Shown here: positions 25,950 through 39,380 of the stretch, piece by piece
Position numbering within the stretch: the first letter of the stretch is position 1
Layout: every line of letters starts with the position of its first letter
NCBI GenBank assembly: GCA_900708905.1
Contig: CAADRB010000005.1
Coordinates: forward strand, 5,605,346 to 5,669,345
Origin: Hymenolepis diminuta
Lineage: Eukaryota; Platyhelminthes; Cestoda; Cyclophyllidea; Hymenolepididae
Direction: 5' to 3'
DNA: 64,000 nucleotides
Position numbers and translations under genes: made by a program
The notes under the pieces: model-generated
Seen by the model: only the letters and a program-made list of their open reading frames with translations
Told to the model about the DNA's origin: nothing
The model's database searches: none

Positions 25950-28829
25950 TTTTTCTATATTCCGAAATGAATATTTGGTCGGTCTAATAAAACGAGTAGT
26001 ACATTATTCTTGCTCATGCTAGAGCAAAAAATGAAATATTTTCACTTCAATCGTGAGGAATATTCTGTTTCAAAAAAGAATGAAAGTGTGAGAAAAAAAG
26101 AAAATCTGAAGAATCAAATGAATTCGTTTTGTCTGAACTCTAGATTTATCAAATAACAGATTTCAGCATTTATTGCTTCATTTATTTCTGCAAGGTGAAT
26201 TTTTTGAGTGTTGTACACAAGTTAAGAATTTGAGTTCCGAAGTCCAAATTTCAGGGTTTTGGTCCCTAGATTTCCGGAATGAATATTTGCACTTTAGGTT
26301 TTGCGTCAATAGCCCTTCGACTATCAGAAAGGCTGGATATAGGAGAATGAGAATGACCGAGCTTTCAATTCACTTTATTGGTCAATCATCTCTTAGGATT
26401 GAGAGCGTAGACTGATGAACAAATGACCAACTGCCAAACTAGAATTCTCTGTTATCCTGAAATTATTTAGCCAATACAAGATCATTCCGCTTTCTCGACC
26501 TTGGTAATGAAAGAATTGAAGTGGGAAGATCGAATATCTTAATAAATCAATCGACTGATGAGCACTGAATATCGTGGACAAGAATGTGGTAATAAACTCA
26601 AGTGACGATTCATATAATATAAATTTCAGGAAGTGAACTGTACATTTTTGAATCTAAAAATATCAAATGAATTATGATTCTTTTGACACTTCGGCCATTT
26701 CATCAGCATCTCTTCAATTCTCCCCTCCTTTACCCACTATTGGACTTCAGTCCTACCCAATTTCAATTGCGTCTCCTTGATAAAAATGCAGTTTTTGTCT
26801 ACCAATCGGTAAAGGAGATTTATTATTTGAATCGAATAAGTAAAGAAGTGAGAACTATTTCTCTAGAATTCTCAGGGATTCTTTGGAATTGGTTGCGTTC
26901 TAATAGTGGAATTTTCGACAAACTTTTGTATGGGATAAACATACTGCTGGAGGAATTATTTTCAGATTTTGTTGACGAGGGGAAGGGAGGTTTATAAACC
27001 CTTACTTTCGAGACTGAAAAATGGTTAAGTGAGATGAATTCAGATATTTCGTAGACGATTACTTCCGTTTAAATGTGTTTGTTTAGAAAAAGGTTTTTCC
27101 TAGAATCAGAACTAATTTGCTCGATAGGGAAAGAAAACTCACATGTCTACTTTATGAAATTGGGTAGCGGTCCGTCCCATTTTCTCAGTTTTTAGTAATT
27201 TATATTAAAATTTATTAACATTTCCCGGAAGATAGCATACGAAAAAGGGAGGGGTTAATATTCGAAGGTAACTGCCCTAATTAGCTTGGCTAACCACACC
27301 CATTCAGACTTCTTCCGAGGGAGTACTGAAAAGGACATTGAAAATTGGTTTTCATCTCGATAATATCTGCAAACTGCTCCCTACTTTTGAGAAGTATAGT
27401 AATTTCATTTCCCTTAGGCCAAATTTTGATGTTTCTCATCAGCTTTTGAGTTTTAAATTTGGTTTATTTTGATCATTCCCAAGAGAACACAGTCTCCATT
27501 AGAAATTATTTTCGAATGGAATCGATTTAATTGCTGAACCATATTATTTTTATAAATACAAATGTTAGCGTACCTGGTTATTGATTTGGTTCAGTTGATT
27601 ATCGATTTCTTCTATCTCCTTAAGGCAGCTAAGAAATTTATTGGTGGATTACATATTTGTACTTAACCAATGACAATGTAATTCGATCGGAGAATATAAT
27701 GACTAACTTGTCATTTTAATTTCATTGGTACTTAATTTCTATCGATTTGAAAATGTTAAATTTTCCCTGCCTTTAGTAATCCAAATCTGAATATTCTTTC
27801 TTCTTTCCCCTTCAACTAACATCCCCAAATTTCCTTTTAATTAGTTCATCTTTCATTTATCCTTGAGTACTTTTATTCCCCGGAGTTTTTCCGCACTCAA
27901 GCGTCCAATATTTTGATCAACCGTTTAATCGACCATGGTTTAACATAAACAAATTTCTTCCGTTTCCTTCTCCCCTTCAGAATGTCACGCATCATTACAC
28001 CTTGTCCACAACTCGATTTCTTCCCTTCTAATAAGATTCTAGAAAATTCAGTCAGGACTTTAGAAGGCGCATGAATAGCGTGACTGAGTAAATTGGGGAA
28101 GAGGTAACAAACCACATGCAGCGATGGTAGATAATGATCACTCATAAAATGTGGTTTAATAAGCAATTGGGGAACAAAATGAGTGGGCAAAGAACATGAC
28201 CTAATCACATGTGTTTGGTTATTTTGTTGTCGAAACTGCTCTCCTTCCCTCCTTCCATATAATTACTCCAATCATGGGGTTTCATTAAACAATTGCTGTT
28301 TACCATTATTCGTTTTCGATCTGAATAAGAGGAAAATATCAAGAGGTGATATACCTGCCATGGTTTTCGAATTAATGTCCATCAGAGCAAGGCCAAATAA
28401 CAGCTAGCAAAAACCCCCAAAACAGTTTTCCTATGAAGTAGAGACAGAGTCATTTTGGCTATTTGCGAGAGCATTAATCTGTTGAGGAATTTTCTGAATA
28501 TTATTATCAAAACATACAAAATTTAAACTATTGGAAAACATTTAATTGGAAGGAACAGTGAGACATTCCAATAAAGGGTAAAATGGAAAGTCGAGGAGAA
28601 TTCTGTTCACCGTTTGCTTAGTAGGAATAGTTTATAGCATCGTGCTTCAATGTTTCCCATTTCCAAAGTCAGAATTTGGTCCCTTTGTTTCAGGGGTCGC
28701 GATGTTCAGAGCTTATTGACGAGTTGCTCATGACATTTGGATAAATTTGTTTTCTAATGGCCAAAAATAGCCACTTGATATCAGTTATGATTATTATCAT
28801 TATTACCACAGTAATACAACGAAATTTTA

Positions 28830-29130
28830 CATTTTGCAACTGGGGGAGGCAGTTGAGGTTGGTTAACAGAAAGTCTGACAAATTATAAAGAGGAGGGGAA
28901 CGTAAAGATACAGAGATCAGCGTCAAGACATCAAAGTGTCTTACTTCATTTGATTTTTGGACTCGGGTTATGCAATGTGCAGTTCAAGTTCCAAAATTCG
29001 AATTTCATTATTTATATCTTAGAATGCAGCACGCCTGTCTGTGATGTTCAGTGCTTATTGGCTTGTAGTATTTAATCGAGAAGGGTCGGTCTTGCCGATT
29101 CATCTTGTTTTGTCTTCGAACGGTTGAGAA
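28830..29130 (+). repeat. dispersed repeat family E, copy 2
   Basis: TCAAAGTGTCTTACTTCATT then TTGATTTTTG and GTTCCAAAATTCGAATTTCA match copy 1 in order; a weaker match continues through TGTCTGTGATGTTCAGTGC. It pairs with copy 3 about 570 bp downstream. Confidence 0.55.
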
Positions 29131-29499
29131 GACAACATTTTCTTGCATGCATTTCATCGGCCTGCAGTTTAGAACAAATTGAGGTATATAACAAAACGGA
29201 GCTTCCCAGATTGTATTATCAATAGTGCTGCTGGTAAACCTTCTTGACGGACACAACAAGCGTATAAAGAAAAAGGCCAAGCAGCCACTCTTCTCATTTG
29301 TTGCTCTAACCTTCAGAACTAAACATAACAAGTCATAGCTGGAAAAGAATGTCAATAATACGAAAGGGAAATCATAAAGCCTCGCATATTTGATATCACC
29401 TTCGAATATCAATCTCCACAGTAAGACAGAAAATTTTCATACATTTCTTCGTTGGAAAGAATCTTTAATTTCTTTACACTAGATTCAATAACTAATAAA

Positions 29500-29790
29500 G
29501 GAGAGGAGATCAAAAGCTGTTCGAACAATGTTAAAGGAAAGTATTTCAAGTTCCAGAATTCAAATTTCATGAAGCGTCACCTGAGTTGATTAGCAAATAC
29601 TTGTCCACAATATCCGGCGCTATTAGACTGACTGCTTAACTATGATGGTCATTCTTGCCACCCCAATTCATTTCTTCATTCTTTGAGAGCGGAATGATCC
29701 TGCATGATAGTAAGCGGCGTACGAGATCTTAACATCGGAGATATTGAGATGTCATAGTGAACAATAATAGTTTTAGGATATAGAAGAGAA
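29500..29790 (+). repeat. dispersed repeat family E, copy 3
   Basis: GTTCCAGAATTCAAATTTCA (from 29550), TCACCTGAGTTGATTAG, TATGATGGTCATTCTTGCC and GAGCGGAATGATCCT align with copy 1 at 12390-12550. Same orientation as both other copies. Confidence 0.6.
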
Positions 29791-31979
29791 TATTCATGGC
29801 TACACTCTCGCAGGACCACGATTTACAAAGGCTTACAGTGTAACTAACTATAAGTGAATTCTTACTAAATAATATAATTTTTCTGTATTATTGACGAGAA
29901 TGAAGAAATACTTTAACGTTAAGGCGACCATGAAGTTGTCACTTCAATCAAATTAAAACCATATTCAATGTACTCCTTAAGAGGACATTCAACAGTAGGC
30001 TGATAATCACTTTTAACCAGAATGGCAAAGATGACGTACATTTTCAACTTCACCTGATAAAGAAGAGACGGGGATAATGTAGCCCAAATTTCCCAAACTG
30101 ACCCTCTATATCAGTTAGTGCTACTGATGTATTGGAAATGGGATTTATGAAAAGTAAGAAATAAAACTTTTTTATGGGCTATCAAGACTAGCATTTCAAG
30201 GTGTGTGCCAAATACATGAACTAGGGACATCTCGTTTCAGGAAATGACCTTCAGATGATAGGTGTAGTGACTAAGAAATTAAACCTGCTCTAGTTAGAAG
30301 ACAACAATAAGAATTTTTCTCTGGTTCTCGATTTTGGACGAATATTTCTTTAATTAATACCTCTGCTTACGGATTTTTTGAACATGAAGCTCAAAATGCC
30401 TACAAAAACACGGATTCAGTTGAATTAAGAAGTCCACATTATAGCCTAACTTTTTTGGCCAAGAAATGTAAATACAAATGATCCCAAATGGTCCAACTAA
30501 TATTTTGTGACTTATTTTCACTCAGAAAAAAAGATGCCTCTCAATTTAATATTTCTATGAAAGAGGACTGTATGGTAGATATTTTTAGAGAAGAGTTCAT
30601 ATTATTAATAGCGAGGTTTTTTCACATAGTAAACATAGTTTCAGCATGGTTACGTTTGACCTTTAAGGTGATGGGAGATCTGCCGATTCTGTCCGACAAT
30701 CTCATCTAAAATTGACGGCACAAAACTGGCGGCATTCAGTTGCCACACAAGTCGTTTACTAAATGAGAGACATAAACAAAATAGAGATGAATTATGAAGA
30801 AGAAAAGAGAGAAAATAGGTAATAATTATTCGTACTGACAATCACTCCCCCGAACCTGTCACACGAAAATTGGAAACGAATGTCCACAATCGGAAACACA
30901 CTTTTCTGATGTCCACTAATCCGGTAATTTGACTCACTAGCCTGCGTGCACGGGTGGGTGTATGGGTGACCTTGTCACGGAAACAAGGCCGAATGACACA
31001 GCTAGTGAGTGAGTGTGAGGGGAAAAGTTGTTGTTTTCACTCTCCAGTCTCCTTTTTCTGTGTCTTGTCCTCATTTTAATTTTGGCCAAAGTGGAGGGAG
31101 AGCGAGAGATGATAGTGCACGGACAATATTGTTATTGGAGGAGTGCTGTTGTGATTTACATAAAGTAGAAATGAGTCATACGCAATAACCGTGTTTACTT
31201 AGTAATTTGTTTTGTACGCCGTTGGTCGCTGAAATACACTTAAGTAGAATGATTCTACACATGTCTCAAATTATTTATTTAGACCCCTACATGTCGAGGA
31301 ATTCAAAGTGACCAATACGTATCCTACAGTGTTTTTATTCACAAATATGGTCCCTATTCCCAAAGATATTTATCCATAACTGGTATAGACCTAAATATTG
31401 ACAGTTGATCCTAATTATGGCCGTCGTCATATACTACTTATAAATATCGCATGGAATGTTTGGAATGACTTTGATGTAGTCCAAAGAGGGCTGTTATTGT
31501 TGTGATCTCCCGCCTTTTTTTGGATTCTTCACATACATAGTTTTGTTGATTTACACTTTTAAGTAATTTTCTCTGAAAGCAATATGGTACATCTAGATGG
31601 GACTCAATCATTTAAATGTCGTCGAATCGGATATATGTTTTCTTTTGGAATCAGGAAAATTGATCTTGGGTTGAGCTGAAGAAAATGTAAATAAATGCAA
31701 ACTCATAACTATTCCAAAACAACTATTGCAATTAAATGTATATTGAGGGTTGACTAATATTGGGCAGTTGAACATCATTTTCCAGGATTGTTTTCGACTC
31801 ACTGCCAAAACAAAGCAGAAATTTATATTCATTCTGATTTGATTTGATAAATAATATACCACGTGTCGGAATTTGAACTTTGCTAGCTAGATAATTCGTC
31901 AGATGTTTGGTGAGAGTTCACCTTATGTGGACTGTAACAAGAGACAAACAATTCGAGATGATAGTACCAACCACAGACT
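29791..31979. other. gene-free DNA with one GC-richer patch
   Basis: Apart from the inverted repeat at 30932-31010 and the purine-rich stretch near 31090-31120, nothing recognisable. Confidence 0.55.
30932..31010. repeat. inverted repeat with 10-bp perfect arms
   Basis: ACTCACTAGC at 30932-30941 is the exact complement of GCTAGTGAGT at 31001-31010. A smaller hairpin, CCTTGT / ACAAGG (30970-30975 / 30983-30988), lies inside. The enclosed 59 bp are GC-richer than the surroundings. Could be a structured element or a mobile-element end pair; no open frame is enclosed. Confidence 0.5.
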
Positions 31980-32250
31980 TAAAACAACCGCGCAGAATGC
32001 TCTGAACTTGGTAGTAAAATAAATATTTAATAATCACATTGTAAACTCTTCTCATTTAAAGATGTTTGCATCTCACTGCTATCATAATTAAAACAAAGGC
32101 AGACTCTTGACGTGCTGACTACATCAACTACTTCATTTTGATCTCCTTCTGTTTCCTACCTTATTGGATTCATTTTATGTTCCAGTTATTCAAGTGCCTT
32201 ACCATAATTAAAACCTGTAAAGCGCTTCTGCACTGACGTTTGAAGAATAG
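31980..32250 (+). repeat. dispersed repeat family F, probable copy 1
   Basis: AGAATGCTCTGAACTTGGTA and later GATCTCCTTCTGTTTCCTAC and CTTCTGCACTGACG resemble, in order, the copy at 38990-39380. Diverged, boundaries unclear. Confidence 0.4.
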
Positions 32251-33060
32251 CAATAGTCGGTCAGAAATTTCTATAGGATGAAGGTCTCCTAAGAAATGCA
32301 GTCCCCAATCAAATTCCCTTTACACTGATTGAGGAGACAAAAATCCCTTCACTGAGCTTAAATTCACTTGCTTACTGTAGTAAAGTTGAGTTAAGCCAAT
32401 ACTATATTCAGTTTTCTGATTTCCGCTTAAATCCGTTGAACAAGTTTTTAAGACCCGACTTTTTAGTTAGTACTTTTTGTTTACTCGATTTCAATTTAAA
32501 CGGTCGGTAGCACCAAACAAAGAGACATCGGCGCAGTAGCGACAGAGACAAGTAGCCCTCTCTAATGTGTCATCTGGGTGTGACGCCTAAGCTTGGAAGA
32601 AGGGGGCCTCATCACAAACGACTTAGCGCAGCCTCTAGAATCCATTAAAGCGGTAAGCAAATGAACAAAGCTACTCTGCCTTTTGCCTCTGCAGTTTTCC
32701 AGACACAGAGACGAGACAAAATTACTATATGTCTGGGTCCTTTGTGTGCGTGGGCTTGAGTTGAACATAAGGTGTTATCATGTGGATGTCTATTTATTGT
32801 TCATTGTCTAGAGTATAGCACACGTGTAAAAGTCGGTAAAGGGAGTGGCGGCCTTGGAGTAGAATTCGAGGCGGTTCACATATCATTTATCTCAAAACAA
32901 GTATGCGTGTGAAAAGGTAAGAATTAGTGGCAGGTGAGGAGTTTTTAGTACTGTCCGCAAAAAGACATCTAGATAGATATTGTTGTAGTGATCTTGTTTT
33001 GGATAACCCATTAGATGAGAATTAGTAAATAAGTAATCCATATATTTGGGTAATAAACAC
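32251..33060. other. gene-free DNA with a possible SINE head
   Basis: GGCGCAGTAGCGACAG near 32530 resembles a tRNA box A on the plus strand, and the following 230 bp are GC-richer than the surroundings (to about 32760). No box B or family match could be fixed. Confidence 0.35.
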
Positions 33061-33382
33061 GCATTCTGCCACCCATCTGGCTTAGTAGGAGTCTTCAGTA
33101 CGGTTGGCCTTCCACATCAATGAATACCATTCTCATGACCTCTGACCTGGGAGACATGTGAACTGACCTCTCCAACACTGGCAAATTATCAAAATAAAAC
33201 CTACCAATCCTATTAGGAAAAGTGTATGGACAGAGGTAAGGTATTCTGCCCTGATGTGAAATTCGTATCCTGCCATCCCTTTTGCTTACCGGAATTAACG
33301 GGTACGGTTGGTTATTTATATCACTTGGATGTACATCGACGGGCATTGCTCTTATGACCTTTGGCTTGACAGATATGCAAAC
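33061..33382. repeat. diverged tandem duplication
   Basis: Units 33061-33165 and 33268-33382, period about 205 bp. Matches are CAGTACGGTTGGCC and CGGGTACGGTTGGTTATT, CTCATGACCTCTGACCTGGG and CTTATGACCTTTGGCTTGAC, and GAGACATGTGAAC and AGATATGCAAAC. The CTCATGACCTCTGACCTGGG block also occurs in the family B copy at 10690, so these may be fused SINE remnants. Confidence 0.5.
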
Positions 33383-34189
33383 TATTAAAGGAAGTCTTTT
33401 CTAACGTTTGCCTTGACCATAGAAACAACATTATAATTAAAAATTCAGTTAAACGCTTTCACCACCAAAACTGAGGTCCTGGATTCCCATTTAAACAAGC
33501 CTAGGGCCCTCTGAATAGAATGTCAAGTATTTCAGCGAGTGCGCGAATTACGATTCGTCTTGCAGTATGCAAGTGTCGGCGTGTGAAAATTTCAAGAAGT
33601 GTTGGGTGACATTTTCGAGAGTGTAACGGTATTTGCTTTAATTACCCGTGAGGTTGAATCTCTCACGAATTCCTTCTCGCGGGCCTTAAATTCCTTTGCG
33701 AATTCAAAGCCCCCGATTCAAACAGGATGAACTTGTTGAATTCATATTCAATTACATGATGTAAATTTTCGATTTCGTCAACACGCCTACTGATGTTGAT
33801 AATTTCAGCCAAAATTTCGTGCCTTTTAGGATGAATTCCATGTAATTAAGCATGTATGGGCCACACAAATGTTAAATTCAATTCAGCCCTGAACTCGGAG
33901 TGGTGTGAATTTCCCTGCCAATAAATATAAATATGTACAAAGTAGAAGCTCATATCCGTAGAATCGAGTCAATAAATATTGTTATTGAAGTAGATTCAAT
34001 GATTTTAATATTACATTTGAACAAGAAATGACTATTCTAATTTTCCTTCTCGGTAAATGGCATCAACGAGATAGGTGAAAGAGATACGACATTTGGATGC
34101 ATGACCAACATAATCGAGTTCTAGACGCCAGTAATAGCTTATATGAATTTTAGCTAATAGGGTTCATCTTGAGAGTTCTACTATGTTTA

Positions 34190-34440
34190 GAATGCAATTG
34201 CCAGTCTCATCTACCTTCTAATGGGAGTACGAAGGTCGAAATAAAACCGAAGTGGCATGAACAGCCGTTTAATAAAATCAACTGGTAAAAATGCTCTCAA
34301 TATCACGGACATGAGCTCATCCAGATATTCAGAATGCAAAAATCATCTTTGGAAATTACAAAGTTGGAAAATTCTGAACTTTAAAGTTCAAATAAAGTAA
34401 GGATCTTGACATTCTGGCTTCATTTTATATCCCTATTCGA
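34190..34440 (+). repeat. dispersed repeat family F, copy 2
   Basis: CCAGTCTCATCTACCTTC, GTCGAAATAAAACCGAAGTG then GCATGAAC, and TATCACGGACATGAGCTCAT align in order with the copy at 51110-51370. Confidence 0.45.
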
Positions 34441-36081
34441 CTCTCTAGTTCTCTTCATTACCGGAATAATCCGCTGTTTCACGTGCTTTAATGTTAAGAC
34501 ATCTCTAGAAAACTAGATTTCACACTGGCCTTGAAAGTCGGCTCCAGGTGAGTATTGTCAAAGATTAAAGGAATGAAGTTTTTAACAAGAAATGAAGCTT
34601 TGCAGAATTCTTGGTTTCAAGACTGAAACCGTCCAGTTTACCATTCATTCTTGGTAAATGCCATACTGAAGGCTATGTAGCCCATTCCACATCCTACCTT
34701 CAATATGACCTTTTGTGTGAATGACCGAAATTGAAATGATTTTCTGAAGTGGACCACCACTCTCTTGAAATATTCGTAATTCTTTCAATCCTTCTTATGA
34801 TAGATTAATTTGAAATATTAGATCTGATTAAGGAGTAAACCGACCTTGAAATGTAGAGGATACCACATACATTATTTTCTTCATCAACATCAACAGCTGA
34901 AGTGCTCTTGATTTCGGGAGATCCTGTTTTAACCGTTATTAGTCATTCACGATAATATATCATTACCAGAATTACATAATAGCAATCAGACCCATTTTCA
35001 AATCAGATATTTAAAAACTTGAATTATTACCGATTTGTAGGCGATTTTAATCTCCCACTAATGCAATTTTAAGCAACAACAAATTCACGTGGATCTTTTG
35101 ATGGTGTCTAGAGGAGTAATATAAAGTGTTGTATGCCATAAAACAACCATCACTCGACCACTTGATGATACAATATTTGCGAGCATCAGCAGACTTAAAA
35201 GCAATCATTAAAACGTAAGTGAACCGAGTTTTTTTTCTGCAAGAAATTTCATTTTCTCAGCCCATATTTAGATTGCTTAAGATTTGAACTCGAAAAAAAT
35301 GGAGTGATTAGAATGAGGACAAATAAACGAGTCTTGGAATAGCAGAGGTTGAATAAATTTAAAATCCATCGTTATGATTTGATACCAAAGTGAGTTAACT
35401 TTATTTAGAGAATCTCAGTTCGAAGGTGTCCTCGCTGTATGATCTGCTTTGTGGACGCATAATTGTCACAGACTGCATCTGGACGTCATTTTTGCTTCAC
35501 TGCTCCTCATCCGTATTTCTAGAGAGATGTATGAGCCTTAAGCATCTTGATTTGAATAATTCTATTCATGCTAGAAGGGTCATTTTCTGCCTTAATATGT
35601 ATTGTTTGTTCAACCCTTTGAATTATTTTCAATGTCCAGTCCCATAAAGTACTTCGAGTAGAAAGTGCCTAATTGAACACAAGACCTCTAGAATATTTGA
35701 ATTTATATCCGGGAATGTGTCAAGTAGGAAATATTTTATGAATGTGAGAAAATATTGTGATAAATATTTCTCCTTGAGGAAATAACACTTTTTATCATTT
35801 GTGTCTCATTTAGTTTCAATGAACTCTACTTTTAAAATTTGGATCCTTGTTTATGTGAATTATCCGAAGGTCGTAAGCCAATGTTCCTATCTTACTCTAT
35901 GCTCTCTTTCTTCTGGCTCAGAATGTATGGAGTCAGAAATTGAAGTTAATGAAGACAGAGGTTATTTGAGATTAGGAATTTCAGTGTCAGCAAAATACGA
36001 TTGTTCTAATCCACAAGGGTAGTGAATCAGAATTGTCCATCCGAAAAGGGATTGAAGTAGCACTAATCATGACAGTAAATC

Positions 36082-36344
36082 NNNNNNNNNNNNNNNNNNN
36101 NNNNNNNNNNNNNNNNNNNNNNNNNNNNNNNNNNNNNNNNNNNNNNNNNNNNNNNNNNNNNNNNNNNNNNNNNNNNNNNNNNNNNNNNNNNNNNNNNNNN
36201 NNNNNNNNNNNNNNNNNNNNNNNNNNNNNNNNNNNNNNNNNNNNNNNNNNNNNNNNNNNNNNNNNNNNNNNNNNNNNNNNNNNNNNNNNNNNNNNNNNNN
36301 NNNNNNNNNNNNNNNNNNNNNNNNNNNNNNNNNNNNNNNNNNNN
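36082..36344. other. assembly gap (263 N)
   Basis: A run of N. Translated frames crossing it are meaningless. The sequence on either side is AT-rich and shows no gene that would be interrupted. Confidence 0.99.
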
Positions 36345-37971
36345 CGCTGAGGAATTTGTCTGATTTTGTATTCTTTGTTTTTTGATGAGCCACCAGTAAA
36401 AAATCATTATCTGACAATTATAATAGCCCAAGGTTATGAGTCAGTATGGTAGAACACTACAGACTCTTAAACGTTCTATCACAAAAACTTCAAATACCAA
36501 TGTGAAGACTGTCTCTAGACGGCAGCCACCGTATTGGATCGATAATTTTTGCCTGATCATTGGCAAATAACCTTCCAGGGAAAACATTCAACCGAGTTCT
36601 TTTCTTTCATAATAATGCCTGATGGGGAACGGGATTAGATGAATTTTGATCTGTGGAGAAGAAAGTGATCAATTCAAGAGGAGTAAAAATGAGGCAGTTT
36701 GAAATAATAAAGTTGAAATCCTAATATTTTAAACGAAATGTGATAAAATTACCACTTAAACTATGAACTTTAATTCTTGCATATGCTCAGGGTCGAAATA
36801 GCAATCATTGACGTTTAGTCAACCGTATATTCACACTCGAAAGGGGCCATAATACATAAGAAATCCATTCGGCTTACATGAATGCGGCAGAGGTAGAATA
36901 CATCAAAGAAATCGTGTCTTAATAGTGCACAATTATTGAGTTAATTAAACCAACAGTTCGTCCTTGCATCTGCCTACACTTTGTTTTGCCGCCATTGCTC
37001 TACGTTCCAGTTAACGGCAGTCAACATTCAGTGGCGAATGACTTAAACATTAAAGGGGTAGCTAAGGAAAAGAGGCAGCGATTTTTCTACAACGGTAATT
37101 AGCAGAAGTTTCAAGGGTGTTTATTTAGTTCGGTACCATTACGGGAAGTCAAAACATAGATTCGAATGCGATATATGATAAACATCGTTAAAAATGGTTA
37201 AGCTAATTACTTTGATCCATTCGGTTTGATCCGTTGGTAATATTGACCGGGTTTCTTTCGATAGGTTTATGTTAAATGTTTTTCAACTGACACGACTGAT
37301 TATGAGCGGGAGTTAAAATCTGAAAGGACCACCAGTGATAAAACGTGGCACAGCCAGACTCTTTGACTTTCTATGGGGAGGTACTTTACCGCAAATTTCG
37401 AATGAACTTAATATATTGTGACCCCGAAAAATTTATCACCTGCTAAAATGCTATTTGTCTTAGAGTGAAATCAAGCAGATTCGCTCAGATGGGAGATATT
37501 TCTAGTCTCCTCACGGTTGTTGGTTGCTCTTTTATTGCAAATTCAATTAGTAATGGCGTATCCATGGCAATTTAAAAGTGATATGTGAACAGATTCTAGT
37601 CAGTGAATGGATATAGGAAATGTACTTCTTTCCAATCGGTCTTCTGACTTCATATCAAGGTAGGACAATAACACAGCCCCTGCTATTAAACTAATAACCT
37701 TAGGGATTATTCTGATTAAAGGATAAATCTCTATAGTTTCTCAAATTACATTTCTCTTCGAATGCTTGCGCAAGCCAAATGCAATCGTTACATCCCACCC
37801 TTCTTTGGCCAAAACTCACCAGCAGAATATTGTATATTGCTTTCCATCCATTTCTGCCCAACATTGGCTGGTCTAATTGACCTGTGTTATTCATATGCCC
37901 GTTTAAAGGCGCTCGGTACGAATACTTTGTTTTCATGATCTCTCCCCCGTTCTTCATTCTCCTTTTTCTCC

Positions 37972-37985
37972 CTCTCTCTCTCTCT
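37972..37985. repeat. (CT)7 microsatellite
   Basis: Sits in a pyrimidine-rich stretch from about 37940 to 37994. Confidence 0.9.
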
Positions 37986-38989
37986 TTCTCTCCATCGCTG
38001 ATTTAATAGTAAACTTTAGTTCACTCCCAACCCTTTGCATTCTTATTCGGAAGCAGTGGCTTTTGTTATTAACAGTTGAGAAATTACAAGTAGATAGCTT
38101 AGCAAAACTTGGCTCTTAGCCACTACAAACTAACTCCTGAACAATCTGGACGACAAGTGTCAACGCCATTTATCAAAACAAAATTTATATACCTTACATC
38201 CGCGTCACCAGTATTTGTCACCACCGAATCGTGCTTCCTGCTCAAGGTAAACATCATGAGAGTCACTCCAGAAACTTGCCATACACCAATATTTTCGGCA
38301 CTTTTCGGTCGCTCTTGCCATAAGTGCATCCAGTGTTTATGACCCTACCAGAGTCAATAAGCACCTAACAGAATCTTCCTATCTCTTCAAGACAAAAACA
38401 AATCTAGATGTGTTGGATTGTGTAAACCAAGCTGTTAATGGATGCTTTTTACTGTGTGACCTGCTAATCGGACAGCCGGGCCTAAAGTACCTACCAAGTT
38501 TAGACAGGCGGGTAAACATTTTGATTTAAATAATGGCAGTTATATTTCTAATTCCAAATACTTCTAGTGAAAGTTTAAATTGAGGAAAATGTTATCAGAT
38601 TTCTTCTATTAGGAGATGAAATGTATCTTGAAGTTTCTATCAGGTTATTCCTTCTAAAATTGATATCGATTAGTGTGAGTGGGAGTCAGTTTCGACCGCT
38701 TGATGGAATTTAGACACGAGGCGTCACAACCGATTCTCCTTACTGTCAATGAACTATCCAGAAACTGAAAATTAGATATATGCTGAATCCTCCCATTTTT
38801 AGAAGGCAGAACCATTATGGGTCATAAGAGCACCAGAAGTGAGTGAAGAGCCTGTGAGTTCTCCTCAGACGCATCGATATTCCATTTCGAAGTAAATATG
38901 ACGTGTCAGATATAATAATCAGTCTGAAGTTTTGTTAAAATATTTTCTATACACGTTTAGTTCATAATGAAATTACTTCTAGTTTAGTG

Positions 38990-39380
38990 GGAAGAGAAGA
39001 TTCTCAGACCCTGAACTCTAGGGAACACTGCAATGCTAAATCCCAATGATCATATATAAATAAATCAAGTTGGTATAACCACCCACCTTAAAAAATAGGC
39101 CAGTCGGGATGCTTTGAACATTGTGGACATAACCTCACCAATGAATCTGGCAGTCTATTCATGAAATTCAAGACATTACAACGTAAATTGTACTCCTTAT
39201 GAACAATACAAATACGATCCTTGATGCCTTGAAAGCAAATTCATTCTTAGCTCCTTCTTGACGTTCTCACCTGTTTCATACCTTATCATACTCCTTTCCT
39301 GTTACCCTTAATCGGATGTGTTCCCACTGCAGAAACTTGTAAAACGTTCATTTTGCACTGCCGTAGGTGTTAATTACATA
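38990..39380 (+). repeat. dispersed repeat family F, copy 3
   Basis: GATGCTTTGAACATTGTGGA then CATAACCTCACCAATGAATC match the middle of the copy at 34190. The 3' half, with CTCCTTCTTGACGTTCTCAC and ATTTTGCACTGCCG, matches the copy at 31980. Confidence 0.45.

Larger units (their letters stand above)
22026..28829. other. gene-free AT-rich DNA
   Basis: No gene recognised in this 6.8 kb. The longest frame (26674-26997, plus, 107 codons) has no recognisable domain. Two microsatellites and one palindrome are listed separately. Confidence 0.55.
34441..38989. other. gene-free AT-rich DNA with assembly gap
   Basis: No gene recognised. Around 38120-38400 strand composition changes (G-poor on plus) and short frames overlap on both strands without a convincing product. 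Confidence 0.5.

Noticed and set aside
29008..29412. 134-codon minus-strand open frame between two copies of repeat E.
   Set aside because: No recognisable motif, no splice or start context, and it partly covers the repeat itself. Likely chance.
36033..36431. Frames of 105-122 codons crossing the N run.
   Set aside because: Their length comes from untranslated N positions, not real sequence.
38123..38400. On the minus strand near 38350 a short reading VLIDSG resembles the active-site turn of a retropepsin.
   Set aside because: It is preceded at once by a stop, only about 35 codons are open, and no reverse transcriptase, RNase H or integrase motif lies nearby. A six-residue match is expected by chance.
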